From Desulfobacteraceae bacterium (GTDB lineage Bacteria; Desulfobacterota; DSM-4660; Desulfatiglandales; Desulfatiglandaceae): DNA of 22,082 nucleotides. This document shows, piece after piece, positions 1 through 6,259 of the stretch (positions are counted from its first letter, which is position 1; each line of letters starts with the position of its first letter). Location of the stretch: assembly GCA_020349865.1 (NCBI GenBank), contig CP070700.1:3396595-3418676 (forward strand). The letters run 5' to 3'. A program made the translations under genes and the position numbers. The notes below the pieces were generated by a model. The model made no database searches. It was not told the origin of the DNA and saw only the letters and a list, made by a program, of their open reading frames with translations.

Positions 1-351
1 CTCAATTACCCTGCTCACCGAACCCCTGGCTTCACCGATGGTCCTTCCATGATCTTGTGTAAGGATACGACAAAGTTCATCGTAGTGTTCTTCAAACTTG
101 GCATGCATACCAAAGAGCAACCGAGCCCGGTCACGCAAAGAAACATCTTTCCATGTTTGAAATGCCTTGTAAGCTGCTTCCACCGCCGAACGCGCTTCAT
201 CTTTTGTGGCCGACGGAAACTCTGCGATCACCTCATCCGTTGCAGGGTTGGTCGTCTCCTGGATGTCAGTAGATTGAGAATCGACCCATTTTCCATCAAT
301 AAAATATTTCAATTTTCCATAATGTTTTTTCACTTCGGGCAAAAACGACAT
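1..351 (-). CDS. mmsA: Methylmalonate-semialdehyde dehydrogenase-like, CoA-acylating aldehyde dehydrogenase (N-terminal part, runs off left edge)
   Basis: The minus strand is open for 117 codons from ATG (349-351) to the window edge, with AGAGGAG just upstream as ribosome binding site. The N-terminus reads KYFIDGKWVDS, then TTNPATDEVIAEFPSAT, then AAYKAFQTWKDVSLRDRARL, and a Gly-Arg-Thr-x-x-Glu-Ala motif. This is the usual opening of the aldehyde dehydrogenase superfamily, and the spacing looks most like methylmalonate-semialdehyde dehydrogenase (MmsA/IolA). That enzyme converts malonate or methylmalonate semialdehyde plus CoA and NAD to acetyl- or propionyl-CoA. The catalytic Cys and most of the protein lie outside the window, so the subfamily is a judgement from the N-terminus. 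It follows dctM by 89 bp on the same strand and is probably cotranscribed with the TRAP transporter, which suggests the imported acid is broken down through a semialdehyde. Confidence 0.8.
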   Translation of the reverse strand, partial: MSFLPEVKKHYGKLKYFIDGKWVDSQSTDIQETTNPATDEVIAEFPSATKDEARSAVEAAYKAFQTWKDVSLRDRARLLFGMHAKFEEHYDELCRILTQDHGRTIGEARGSVSRVIE

Positions 352-440
352 ATTAGTCTCCTCTTTGTTTCTGTTTGTAACCTTTAAAGGATTTATTTTG
401 TATTTGGGGTTGACGGCCTGATACCAACAAACTCAACAAA

Positions 441-1748
441 CTACCTCAGCATCATATTGGGAAGAAAAAGGGCAAGCTTTGGAAAAACTGTTATAAGAAT
501 CACAACTGCAAATATTGAAAAAAGGAAAGGGGCAACACCCCGGAAGATCGTCTCTACAGGAGTGTCTTTTGCGACTCCGGCAACGGTAAATATGTTAAGT
601 CCCATTGGCGGGGTAATCAGTCCCGCTTCCATCATCAGCACCGCAATAACGCCAAACCATATTGGATGAAAGCCCAGGGCCAATATTACCGGAAAAATGA
701 CCGGCATGGTCAAAACCATCATGGATATTGCATCAAGAAAACAACCCAAAAAGAGATAGATGATGACAATAATGGTGTGAATCAGGTATGGGGACACTTC
801 AAGATTGGCGGCCCAGGTCGCCACCTTCATGGGGATAGTAGACAAAGCCAGGAAGTAACTAAACACGTTCGCGCCAGCCACGAGGAACAGGACCATTACC
901 GAAATTCGTACGGCCTCCAGCAGGGCCTCTACCAGGTTCTGCCTGTTCAGTTTTCTTTTTACGATAGCCACCAGAAAAAGCACCGTAGCACCGATTGCGC
1001 CTGCTTCTGTAGGGGTAAAAAAGCCTGCATAGATACCCCCCATCACCACTAAAAAGATCGCCATCGGCTCCCATACACCTAATAGTGATGAGAACTTTTC
1101 CCTCCAGCTGACCGCTTCAGGACTGGCTGGGGCTATACCTGGGTTAATCTTAACCCAAACTACTACGATAACCATATAGGCTGCGGCCAGAATCAATCCG
1201 GGTATCATGCCGGCCACAAGAAGCTTCCCAATAGATTGCTCCGTCAACATACCATAGACAATAAATCCAATACTCGGCGGGATCAGAAAACCTAAGGTAC
1301 CGCCGGCAGCAATACTGCCTGTTGCGAGCCTCGGATGGTAGTTAAATCGCTTCATTTCCGGAAGCGCAACCATTCCCATTGTAGCAGCGGTGGCCACAGA
1401 AGAACCTGAGACAGCGGCAAACCCTGCACATGCCCCTATGGTTGCAATCCCCAGGCCTCCGGGTAATTTTCGAAACCATTTGTCAAATGTGCTGTACAAG
1501 TCTTTGGTCATTCCGGAGCTCCCGGCAAAGCCTCCCATCACGATAAAGAGGGGGATAACCGTATACGGGTAATAAGCCGAGACTTCATATACTGTCCTCG
1601 CTGCAATGGGTAAGGCTGCCTCTATGCTTGCCAAATAACTCACACCGGTAAAGCCCACAAGCATGAGTGCAAATGCAATAGGCATTCCCAGAAACAGTAG
1701 AAGGAATACCAGAACGGTGCCTATTACGCCTGCAATGACCGGATCCAA
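441..1748 (-). CDS. dctM: TRAP transporter large permease, DctM family
   Basis: This 435-residue, highly hydrophobic protein has the length and composition of the 12-helix DctM subunit, which moves an organic acid with Na+ across the inner membrane. Family landmarks are the early LLFLGMPIAFALMLVG helix, PLFIVMGGFAGSSGM, GSSVATAATMG, the LIPPSIGFIVYGMLTEQSIGKL segment (split here as IPPS and GMLTEQS), and the C-terminal GLITPPMGLNIF. The start is a TTG (codon 1746-1748), chosen because AAGGAGAT, inside the last codons of dctQ, lies 5 to 12 bases upstream. The start codon comes 3 bases after the dctQ stop, so the two are translationally coupled. It ends in TAG. It acts with DctQ and DctP; the substrate cannot be read from the sequence. 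Confidence 0.95.
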   Translation of the reverse strand: MDPVIAGVIGTVLVFLLLFLGMPIAFALMLVGFTGVSYLASIEAALPIAARTVYEVSAYYPYTVIPLFIVMGGFAGSSGMTKDLYSTFDKWFRKLPGGLGIATIGACAGFAAVSGSSVATAATMGMVALPEMKRFNYHPRLATGSIAAGGTLGFLIPPSIGFIVYGMLTEQSIGKLLVAGMIPGLILAAAYMVIVVVWVKINPGIAPASPEAVSWREKFSSLLGVWEPMAIFLVVMGGIYAGFFTPTEAGAIGATVLFLVAIVKRKLNRQNLVEALLEAVRISVMVLFLVAGANVFSYFLALSTIPMKVATWAANLEVSPYLIHTIIVIIYLFLGCFLDAISMMVLTMPVIFPVILALGFHPIWFGVIAVLMMEAGLITPPMGLNIFTVAGVAKDTPVETIFRGVAPFLFSIFAVVILITVFPKLALFLPNMMLR

Positions 1749-1751
1749 ATG

Positions 1752-2240
1752 TTATCTCCTTACCAGTTTTCCCACAGAAACCGTCAGATCAATCAACAGT
1801 TCCAGGCAAAGAAAGCACGCAGCAATTGCTACCAGCAGTCTGAAGGGCAACTGGGGCAATCTGAGCATGTCTGAAACGGTTCGTTCTTCAATACCTACAA
1901 CCCAACCCTGCCATGCCAGTATTGCGATGATGAATAGACTCAAAAGGGTGGTAAAAACATCCAGGACGAGTTCTGCCCGCTCAGGGAGCCGAGATACGAG
2001 CATGGAAACACGCACATGACCTTTCACCTGGTGGGTATAGGCAACACCAAGGAGGATGAAAACGGCCAGCATATAACTGGATAGCTCGACCGTGCCGGGG
2101 ATAGGCTTGGACCATACGGACCGGCCTATCACGTCACCTGCCGTAATCAACATCATGGGGATCAGCAAAAACATGCCAATGTAGCACAGGGAACGCGTTA
2201 CCTGCTGTATCACCTTGCTGATGTTTTCTAATCTTTGCAT
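1752..2240 (-). CDS. dctQ: TRAP transporter small permease, DctQ family
   Basis: This 162-residue protein has four predicted membrane segments: around residues 17-37 (CYIGMFLLIPMMLI), 50-70 (ELSSYMLAVFILLGVAYTH), 90-112 and 130-150. The layout is that of the DctQ subunit of tripartite ATP-independent periplasmic transporters, which binds DctM to form the membrane domain. DVIGRSVW after helix 1 and ELSSYMLAVF at helix 2 are typical of the family. It starts at ATG 2238-2240 with only a weak AAGAAG upstream. It follows dctP with an 88-bp gap containing a strong hairpin and overlaps the dctM ribosome binding site. The weak start signal and the hairpin both fit lower expression than dctP. Confidence 0.93.
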   Translation of the reverse strand: MQRLENISKVIQQVTRSLCYIGMFLLIPMMLITAGDVIGRSVWSKPIPGTVELSSYMLAVFILLGVAYTHQVKGHVRVSMLVSRLPERAELVLDVFTTLLSLFIIAILAWQGWVVGIEERTVSDMLRLPQLPFRLLVAIAACFLCLELLIDLTVSVGKLVRR

Positions 2241-2277
2241 TGCTTCTTGAGGTTGATTTCCGTTCCGAAACTAAAGT

Positions 2278-2306
2278 GTGTCCACCCCGCGCTCCGGGGT
2301 GGACAC
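2278..2306 (-). promoter_or_regulatory. Intercistronic 12-bp hairpin between dctP and dctQ
   Basis: GTGTCCACCCCG (2278-2289) pairs perfectly with CGGGGTGGACAC (2295-2306) around a 5-base loop. No T-run follows on the transcribed (minus) strand that would make a full intrinsic terminator. In binding-protein transporter operons such hairpins usually protect the upstream mRNA from 3' exonucleases or cause partial termination, which gives more binding protein than permease. That role is inferred from position. Confidence 0.75.
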
Positions 2307-2328
2307 GCTCAAAATATATACAGTTCAA

Positions 2329-3387
2329 TTACTTCTTCCACTCAGACGGAAATGCAACACATTTAACGCCCCTCTTCTCGCACTCTTCATTGTACATGAT
2401 TACGGTTTCTTTAGCAGGAAGTCCTTTAGCCTCTAAAGTCTCGACCCACTTTTTTGTCTCCCCCTGGAATCCTGCATACCATCGATCTGCCTCTTTTTCT
2501 GGCAGGGTATAAATGTCAACGCCCTTATCGGCGATTTGCTTCATCATGACTTTGTACACGTCACGGGTCAACCCGCCAGTGGTGCGAAAGGGATTGCTAC
2601 TGACTTCCATAATGACAGGTTTCAGGTCTTCAGGGGTTCTATTCCAGCTTTTTTCATTCATGATGACGCCTTCGGTTACACAGCCGAATGTGCATAGGGC
2701 TCCATATTTTGCCACCTCATAGAGTTTGAAGGCGAGGACCAAGGGTGGACAGGTGACGAGCCCATCTATGGTGCCGGTCTCCATTGCCAGATAGACGTCC
2801 CCGAGAGGCATAAAAACTGGCTCAGCCCCAATAGCCTTGATGTAATTTGTCTGGTGACCGCCCGGAGACCGTATTCTGAGCCCTTTGCAGTCTTCAAGGG
2901 TCTTCACCGGTTTCGTAGTCCACAGGTAGGCTGAAATGCACCCGTTCAATTCAATCATCTTAACGCCGGGGAATTCCCGTTTCAGGATACGGTCGTACAT
3001 GGCATTGCCAATATCAACACCGACATCTTTGCCATCCACAGCGGCAGCCAGTGACAGCACATCACTGAGAGGAAAGCGGCCAGGTGTCCACGTGGCGGTA
3101 AAATACCCCATATCGGAAAGCCCTTTTGCTGCAATATCATAGTGCTCAGGGCCTTTACCAAGAGCGCCGCCAGCGTACATGGTGTAACTTATCCGGCCTT
3201 TACTCTCCGCTTTCAGTTTCTCAAGCATAGGAGCAAACACCGTTTTAACCTCTCTGGCAACAGGTGGATGCCAGGTGCTGAATTTTATGTTCATTTCAGA
3301 TTCAGCCGTAGCATTGCCAGCAAAAAGAAAGCAGGCCAACAGTGCAACTGCCAAAGACACAGCCAGTAAACTTTTTTTCTTTTTCAT
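2329..3387 (-). CDS. dctP: TRAP transporter solute-binding protein, DctP family
   Basis: A 352-residue periplasmic protein. A clear signal peptide covers residues 1 to about 29: the lysine-rich start MKKKKS, a hydrophobic core LLAVSLAVALLACFLFAG, then NATAES. The mature protein starts with IKFSTWHPPVARE, the usual first strand of DctP proteins, and carries the family core around CKGLRIRSPGGHQTNYIKA with the Arg that normally grips the substrate carboxylate, followed by MPLGDVYLAMETGTIDG. The ribosome binding site AAAGGAGGAGG is very strong. The protein captures an organic acid in the periplasm and hands it to DctQM. It is the first transporter gene and lies downstream of the GntR regulator. 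The substrate is unknown; the downstream semialdehyde dehydrogenase hints at one degraded through malonate or methylmalonate semialdehyde. Confidence 0.95.
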   Translation of the reverse strand: MKKKKSLLAVSLAVALLACFLFAGNATAESEMNIKFSTWHPPVAREVKTVFAPMLEKLKAESKGRISYTMYAGGALGKGPEHYDIAAKGLSDMGYFTATWTPGRFPLSDVLSLAAAVDGKDVGVDIGNAMYDRILKREFPGVKMIELNGCISAYLWTTKPVKTLEDCKGLRIRSPGGHQTNYIKAIGAEPVFMPLGDVYLAMETGTIDGLVTCPPLVLAFKLYEVAKYGALCTFGCVTEGVIMNEKSWNRTPEDLKPVIMEVSSNPFRTTGGLTRDVYKVMMKQIADKGVDIYTLPEKEADRWYAGFQGETKKWVETLEAKGLPAKETVIMYNEECEKRGVKCVAFPSEWKK

Positions 3388-3609
3388 TTTACCTCCTCCT
3401 TTAACTTGATTATTAGGGATTTCCTCTCCTTGTTTTGAATTAATAACACCTTTGGTTTACCCTTTAATTCTGGCTAAAGGTTTAAAATACGCCCTTTTTC
3501 TATATAACTTTCTTCAATCAACCCTTTTGTTGCTCATAGCCTTACACAGGCCCTTTCCCTATTTACTAATGGGAGCATAATATTTTTTACATCTAATAAC
3601 GCCACCTAT
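3388..3609 (-). promoter_or_regulatory. AT-rich dctP leader and promoter region with a candidate GntR operator
   Basis: No gene was found here. It is the AT-rich leader of dctP. The palindromic core GGTTTACC (3454-3461) has the GT-N2-AC form bound by many GntR-family proteins and lies about 67 bases upstream of the dctP start. A similar core, GTCTAC, lies just upstream of the GntR gene at 4501-4506. I could not pick out a convincing -35/-10 pair. The operator assignment rests on two short matches and is weak. Confidence 0.3.
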
Positions 3610-3742
3610 TGTCATTGCGAGCGACTGAAGGGAGCGACGCAATCTCATGGTTAAACTCATTTCAGAGCTTGCGGGGCGCGCTCCGAGCCTTCCTTAAGAT
3701 TGCTTCGTCATCCCGCAAAATCCGGGACTCCTCGCAATGACA
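3610..3742. repeat. Palindromic intergenic repeat with 12-bp inverted ends
   Basis: TGTCATTGCGAG (3610-3621) is repeated in perfect inverse at 3731-3742. A second inner pair, GCAATCT (3639-3645) and AGATTGC (3697-3703), sits inside, plus a small TCCCG/CGGGA hairpin near the right end. Elements beginning GTCATTGCGAG are familiar as dispersed repeats in Desulfobacterota and other environmental genomes. No ORF is inside. It sits between the GntR gene and dctP, so it may insulate or terminate transcription. Confidence 0.8.
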
Positions 3743-3781
3743 GCTCTTGTGCAAACTACTAAATGCTCCCTTTAATAATTT

Positions 3782-4489
3782 TCAAACAGAAGCCAGTTCC
3801 CTGGCCCTCAGCCCGGTTTGCATTTCTGATACTTGAGCTGACATGTCACGCAGGACATCCAGTGCATTAAGGACATGCTCTTTCATAAGTCTACAGGCCA
3901 GAGACGTGTCATTTTTCCTCATAGCATTAATGATCTCTCTGTGATAGCTAACCGAGGAATATAAGTGGTTTTTGTCCTGCAATGATTTGTAGCTGAAAAG
4001 AGTAACCTGATTGTGGAGGTTCGATGCGAATGTGCTGAGGCGATCATTCCCCGCAATTGCCATAATGTTATTATGAAAGGTTTTATGGAGGTCCTGATAG
4101 CGGAGCACATCTAAGGGCTCCTTTTCTACACATGCCTCCATTTTCTCAACAAACGATTCAAGCCTGCTGATCTCCTTTTCAGTAATGACATCCATAGCCA
4201 GGGCGGTCGCCATTTCATACAGTGTGGCTTTTAGCGTATAAATTTCCCACATGTCTTTTTCAGTCATTTCCGGGACAAAAACGCCACAACGGGGCTTTCG
4301 AAAGACCAGGCCTGCTGCCTCTAACATCTTTAGGGCTTCCCGGACAGGGGGGCGGCTGATGCCCAGTCGCTGGGAGATTTCCTCCTCTTTTATTTGCTGG
4401 CCTGTCTGAAATTGGCCCGTGACAATCCATTCCTGGATGTTACGCTTGGCAATATCTGCAATAGATTCTACTTTCATCATTGATTCCAT
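3782..4489 (-). CDS. GntR family transcriptional regulator, FCD (FadR) subfamily
   Basis: A 235-residue regulator. Residues about 10-70 form the winged helix: QIKEEEISQRLGISRPPVRE followed by ALKMLEAAGLVFRKPRCGVFV, the standard GntR recognition helix. Residues 80-220 form the all-helical FCD ligand-binding domain. Candidate metal or carboxylate ligands are His135, His139, His183 and His205; His135 occupies a place where Asp or Asn is more usual. FadR-type regulators generally sense a small carboxylate and control its uptake and catabolism, so the TRAP operon just downstream on the same strand is the likely target. ATG codons at 4487, 4478 and 4475 are all possible; none has a strong ribosome binding site, and GGAAT just before the second favours the shorter forms. 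A tandem TTGTCTA (4492-4505) abuts the first start and could serve autoregulation. Confidence 0.9.
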   Translation of the reverse strand: MESMMKVESIADIAKRNIQEWIVTGQFQTGQQIKEEEISQRLGISRPPVREALKMLEAAGLVFRKPRCGVFVPEMTEKDMWEIYTLKATLYEMATALAMDVITEKEISRLESFVEKMEACVEKEPLDVLRYQDLHKTFHNNIMAIAGNDRLSTFASNLHNQVTLFSYKSLQDKNHLYSSVSYHREIINAMRKNDTSLACRLMKEHVLNALDVLRDMSAQVSEMQTGLRARELASV

Positions 4490-4551
4490 AATTGTCTATT
4501 GTCTACGATTTTATAAGGATAAAAAAGAGAAAAAGTCAAGCTATTAATCTT

Positions 4552-4848
4552 GTAACAGTTTAGCTGTTTGAAAATAGTGCAAAAAGGGCCGTGGGTGTCT
4601 CTTTCAGAAGGGCCGCAAAAAACGGCCTCATTCCACTGAACGGCAGATTAGCCTTAAAACTCAGCCCAGGACAGCCCCAGAAGACAGACTCCTTTATAGC
4701 AGTAGCCTTCTCTGCCTGCTCCACGCCCCTGTATAAGGCCAAGGGGGCGTTCGACCAGCTTTTAAGAATTTGTGTTGCGGCCCTTCTGAAAGAGATATCC
4801 GCGGCCCGATAATCCATTGATGGTTTTTTCAAACAGCTAAACTGTTAC
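4552..4848. repeat. MITE-like element with nested inverted repeats (23 bp outer, 21 bp inner)
   Basis: Outer ends: 4552-4574 (begins GTAACAGTTTAGC) is a perfect inverse of 4826-4848. Inner pair: 4598-4618 (TCTCTTTCAGAAGGGCCGCAA without its first base is the core) is a perfect inverse of 4775-4795. The element is about 297 bp. It contains overlapping ORFs of 73 and 90 codons on opposite strands that are largely by-products of the symmetry. No transposase is present. It occupies the whole gap between the GntR promoter and the methyltransferase 3' end, so it is best read as a non-autonomous mobile or REP-like element. Confidence 0.75.
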
Positions 4849-4879
4849 TTAATCTTAAGAATTTTATAAAAGCACACTA

Positions 4880-4925
4880 CCCATTTCCTCTCCCTTGAGG
4901 GAAAAGAGGACAGGGTGAGGGGAAG
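4880..4925. repeat. REP-like hairpin at the 3' end of the methyltransferase gene
   Basis: CCTCTCCCT (4887-4895) pairs with AGGGAAAAGAGG (4898-4909, allowing three unpaired bases), and the flank reads CAGGGTGAGGGG. The sequence belongs to the same style of CCTCACCC/CCTCTCCC repeat as the fuller copy at 11491-11540. It lies 20 bases past the stop codon of the minus-strand methyltransferase and may end its transcript. Confidence 0.55.
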
Positions 4926-4944
4926 GAATTTCTAAGTTAATGTA

Positions 4945-5742
4945 CTAAAACTCGAACTTCTTGGCCCGAAAGGCCTTCAGGTAATTCCCGCAGAAACTGT
5001 CTTTACCTGCAAGCATTTCTGCGGCAATGATGTTGGCCATCATCCGTTTATCCAGGGGATTTACAATAACTGTGTCAAGGCCTTTGGTTATGGCCATAAT
5101 CATGAATATTTGGTTCAGGAATTTTCTTTCGGGCAGCCCATAGGAGATGTTGGACAGACCACAGATGGTATGGATACCCCCAAACGTGGTCATGATCTTG
5201 TCAACTGCGTTCAAAAATTCAATACCGAAATTGTCCTCTGTCGAGATGGGTTGCACCAAGGGGTCCACATAAATGTTGTCGATCGACACGTTATTCTGAA
5301 GCAATGTGTTCACCAGCTTATCGGCAATCTTCATCCTGTCCTCAACCGTCTTTGGCATACCCTCATCGCTCATACACAAGGCAACCACCTTAAGGTCGGT
5401 GCCCGCAACAATTGGAAGAATGGCATCACAGCGGTCCTTTTCAAGAGAAATCGAGTTTATCATTGCCGTGCCTTTGTGGACAAACAGGGCGGCCTCAATG
5501 GCCTTTGGATCCGGGCTATCGATGCAGCAGGGCGCGTCCACAACCTCCTGTACGCTGCTAACCAACCATTTTATGTGATCCACTTCCTTGTCAACAAAGA
5601 TGCCTGCATTCACGTCAATGTAATCGGCGCCTTTTTCAAACTGATCCGATGCCGCTTGCTGAATGGCTGTCTTGTCCTGATTTTCTATTGCCGTAGCAAT
5701 CGCTTTTCGACTGGCATTAATGAGTTCGCCTATAATGAGCAT
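4945..5742 (-). CDS. AcsE-like methyltetrahydrofolate methyltransferase (pterin-binding TIM barrel)
   Basis: At 265 residues it has the length of AcsE/MeTr, which moves the N5-methyl of methyltetrahydrofolate to the cobalt of a corrinoid protein. Motifs follow the family order: IGELINASR (4-12), DVNAG (43-47), CIDSPDPKAIEAAL (73-86), INSIS (95-99), YVDPLVQPIS (158-167), GLSNISYGLPERKFLN (195-210). Asp75, Asn96 and Asp160 fall at the positions I recall as the pterin-ring contacts of Moorella AcsE, with Asn198 near its Asn199. Related MtgB/MtvB-type enzymes of methylotrophic systems share this fold. No CODH/ACS subunit or corrinoid protein gene is adjacent, so the partner must be elsewhere. The start has AAAGGAAG upstream and a good promoter 29 bases upstream of the start codon. 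It ends in TAG. The role in the Wood-Ljungdahl methyl branch is inferred. Confidence 0.87.
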   Translation of the reverse strand: MLIIGELINASRKAIATAIENQDKTAIQQAASDQFEKGADYIDVNAGIFVDKEVDHIKWLVSSVQEVVDAPCCIDSPDPKAIEAALFVHKGTAMINSISLEKDRCDAILPIVAGTDLKVVALCMSDEGMPKTVEDRMKIADKLVNTLLQNNVSIDNIYVDPLVQPISTEDNFGIEFLNAVDKIMTTFGGIHTICGLSNISYGLPERKFLNQIFMIMAITKGLDTVIVNPLDKRMMANIIAAEMLAGKDSFCGNYLKAFRAKKFEF

Positions 5743-5770
5743 CCCCGCTTCCTTTTATTAAAGTCTTTAC

Positions 5771-5799
5771 CTTATAGCCTCTTCACACCCTCAAGTCAA
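5771..5799 (-). promoter_or_regulatory. Sigma70-type promoter of the AcsE-like gene
   Basis: Read on the minus strand, TTGACT (5794-5799) and TATAAG (5771-5776) are separated by exactly 17 bases. They match five of six bases of each consensus hexamer. The -10 lies 29 bases before the start codon, leaving a short leader with the ribosome binding site. Confidence 0.65.
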
Positions 5800-6259
5800 A
5801 ACATTACCCTTATTTGCACAACGGTAGAAAATTTTTTTAGAATATTTATTGTTGACATTAGCAAATATTGTTGGTTATTTAACATTTACAAAAATTTTCC
5901 TAATTCATACTATTTAAGTGCACTTTGTGCGGTTGTTAACATTTTATTTAAAAAGGAGGTGATATATTAATATAATTAGGGTCTTACAATTCATCGGTTG
6001 ACCTTATCAATAAACATCACAACCCTTACTCCCATTTGAAGGGAGGCGACATACGGCTATTAAGTAGTTATTATCGTCACTTTTAGCATTCATCTTAGGT
6101 TTCGGCTAAACCATTTGATGCAATTGAACTTACATAATAATTTTCAATGCAATTTTAGGCAGTACCAACCCGGTTGCAAGATATTTTGTCAAGGGTGACT
6201 CCAGGCGAGTCATAAAGTACATTCATTTGGGTTTCGACTCATTTCTTAGGAGGGAAACT
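5800..6259. other. Divergent intergenic region and long leader of cstA
   Basis: There is no convincing gene in this AT-rich stretch. A TTGACA (5852-5857) on the plus strand could be the -35 of a cstA promoter, but the -10 is poor. AAGGAGGTGAT (5953-5963) is a complete match to the anti-Shine-Dalgarno sequence, yet no ATG follows; the nearest frame would need an ATT start at 5966 and ends after 11 codons (TGA 5999-6001). Several small hairpins follow, including GGTTT/AAACC near 6093-6107 and TGACTC/GAGTCA near 6197-6213. No known riboswitch class was recognised. Confidence 0.4.

Noticed and set aside
859..1074. Short ORFs overlapping dctM, dctP and cstA on other frames
   Set aside because: They lie within well-supported genes, show no family features and have no start signals.
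3610..3742. CRISPR or attachment site
   Set aside because: It has inverted, not regularly spaced direct, repeats, and there is no integrase or tRNA.
4560..4832. Opposing ORFs of 90 (minus) and 73 (plus) codons inside the inverted-repeat element
   Set aside because: They span the symmetric arms, lack ribosome binding sites and are best explained by the repeat structure.
6227..6259. 11-codon extension of cstA
   Set aside because: AGGAGGG is placed correctly for ATG 6260, which starts directly at the first membrane helix.
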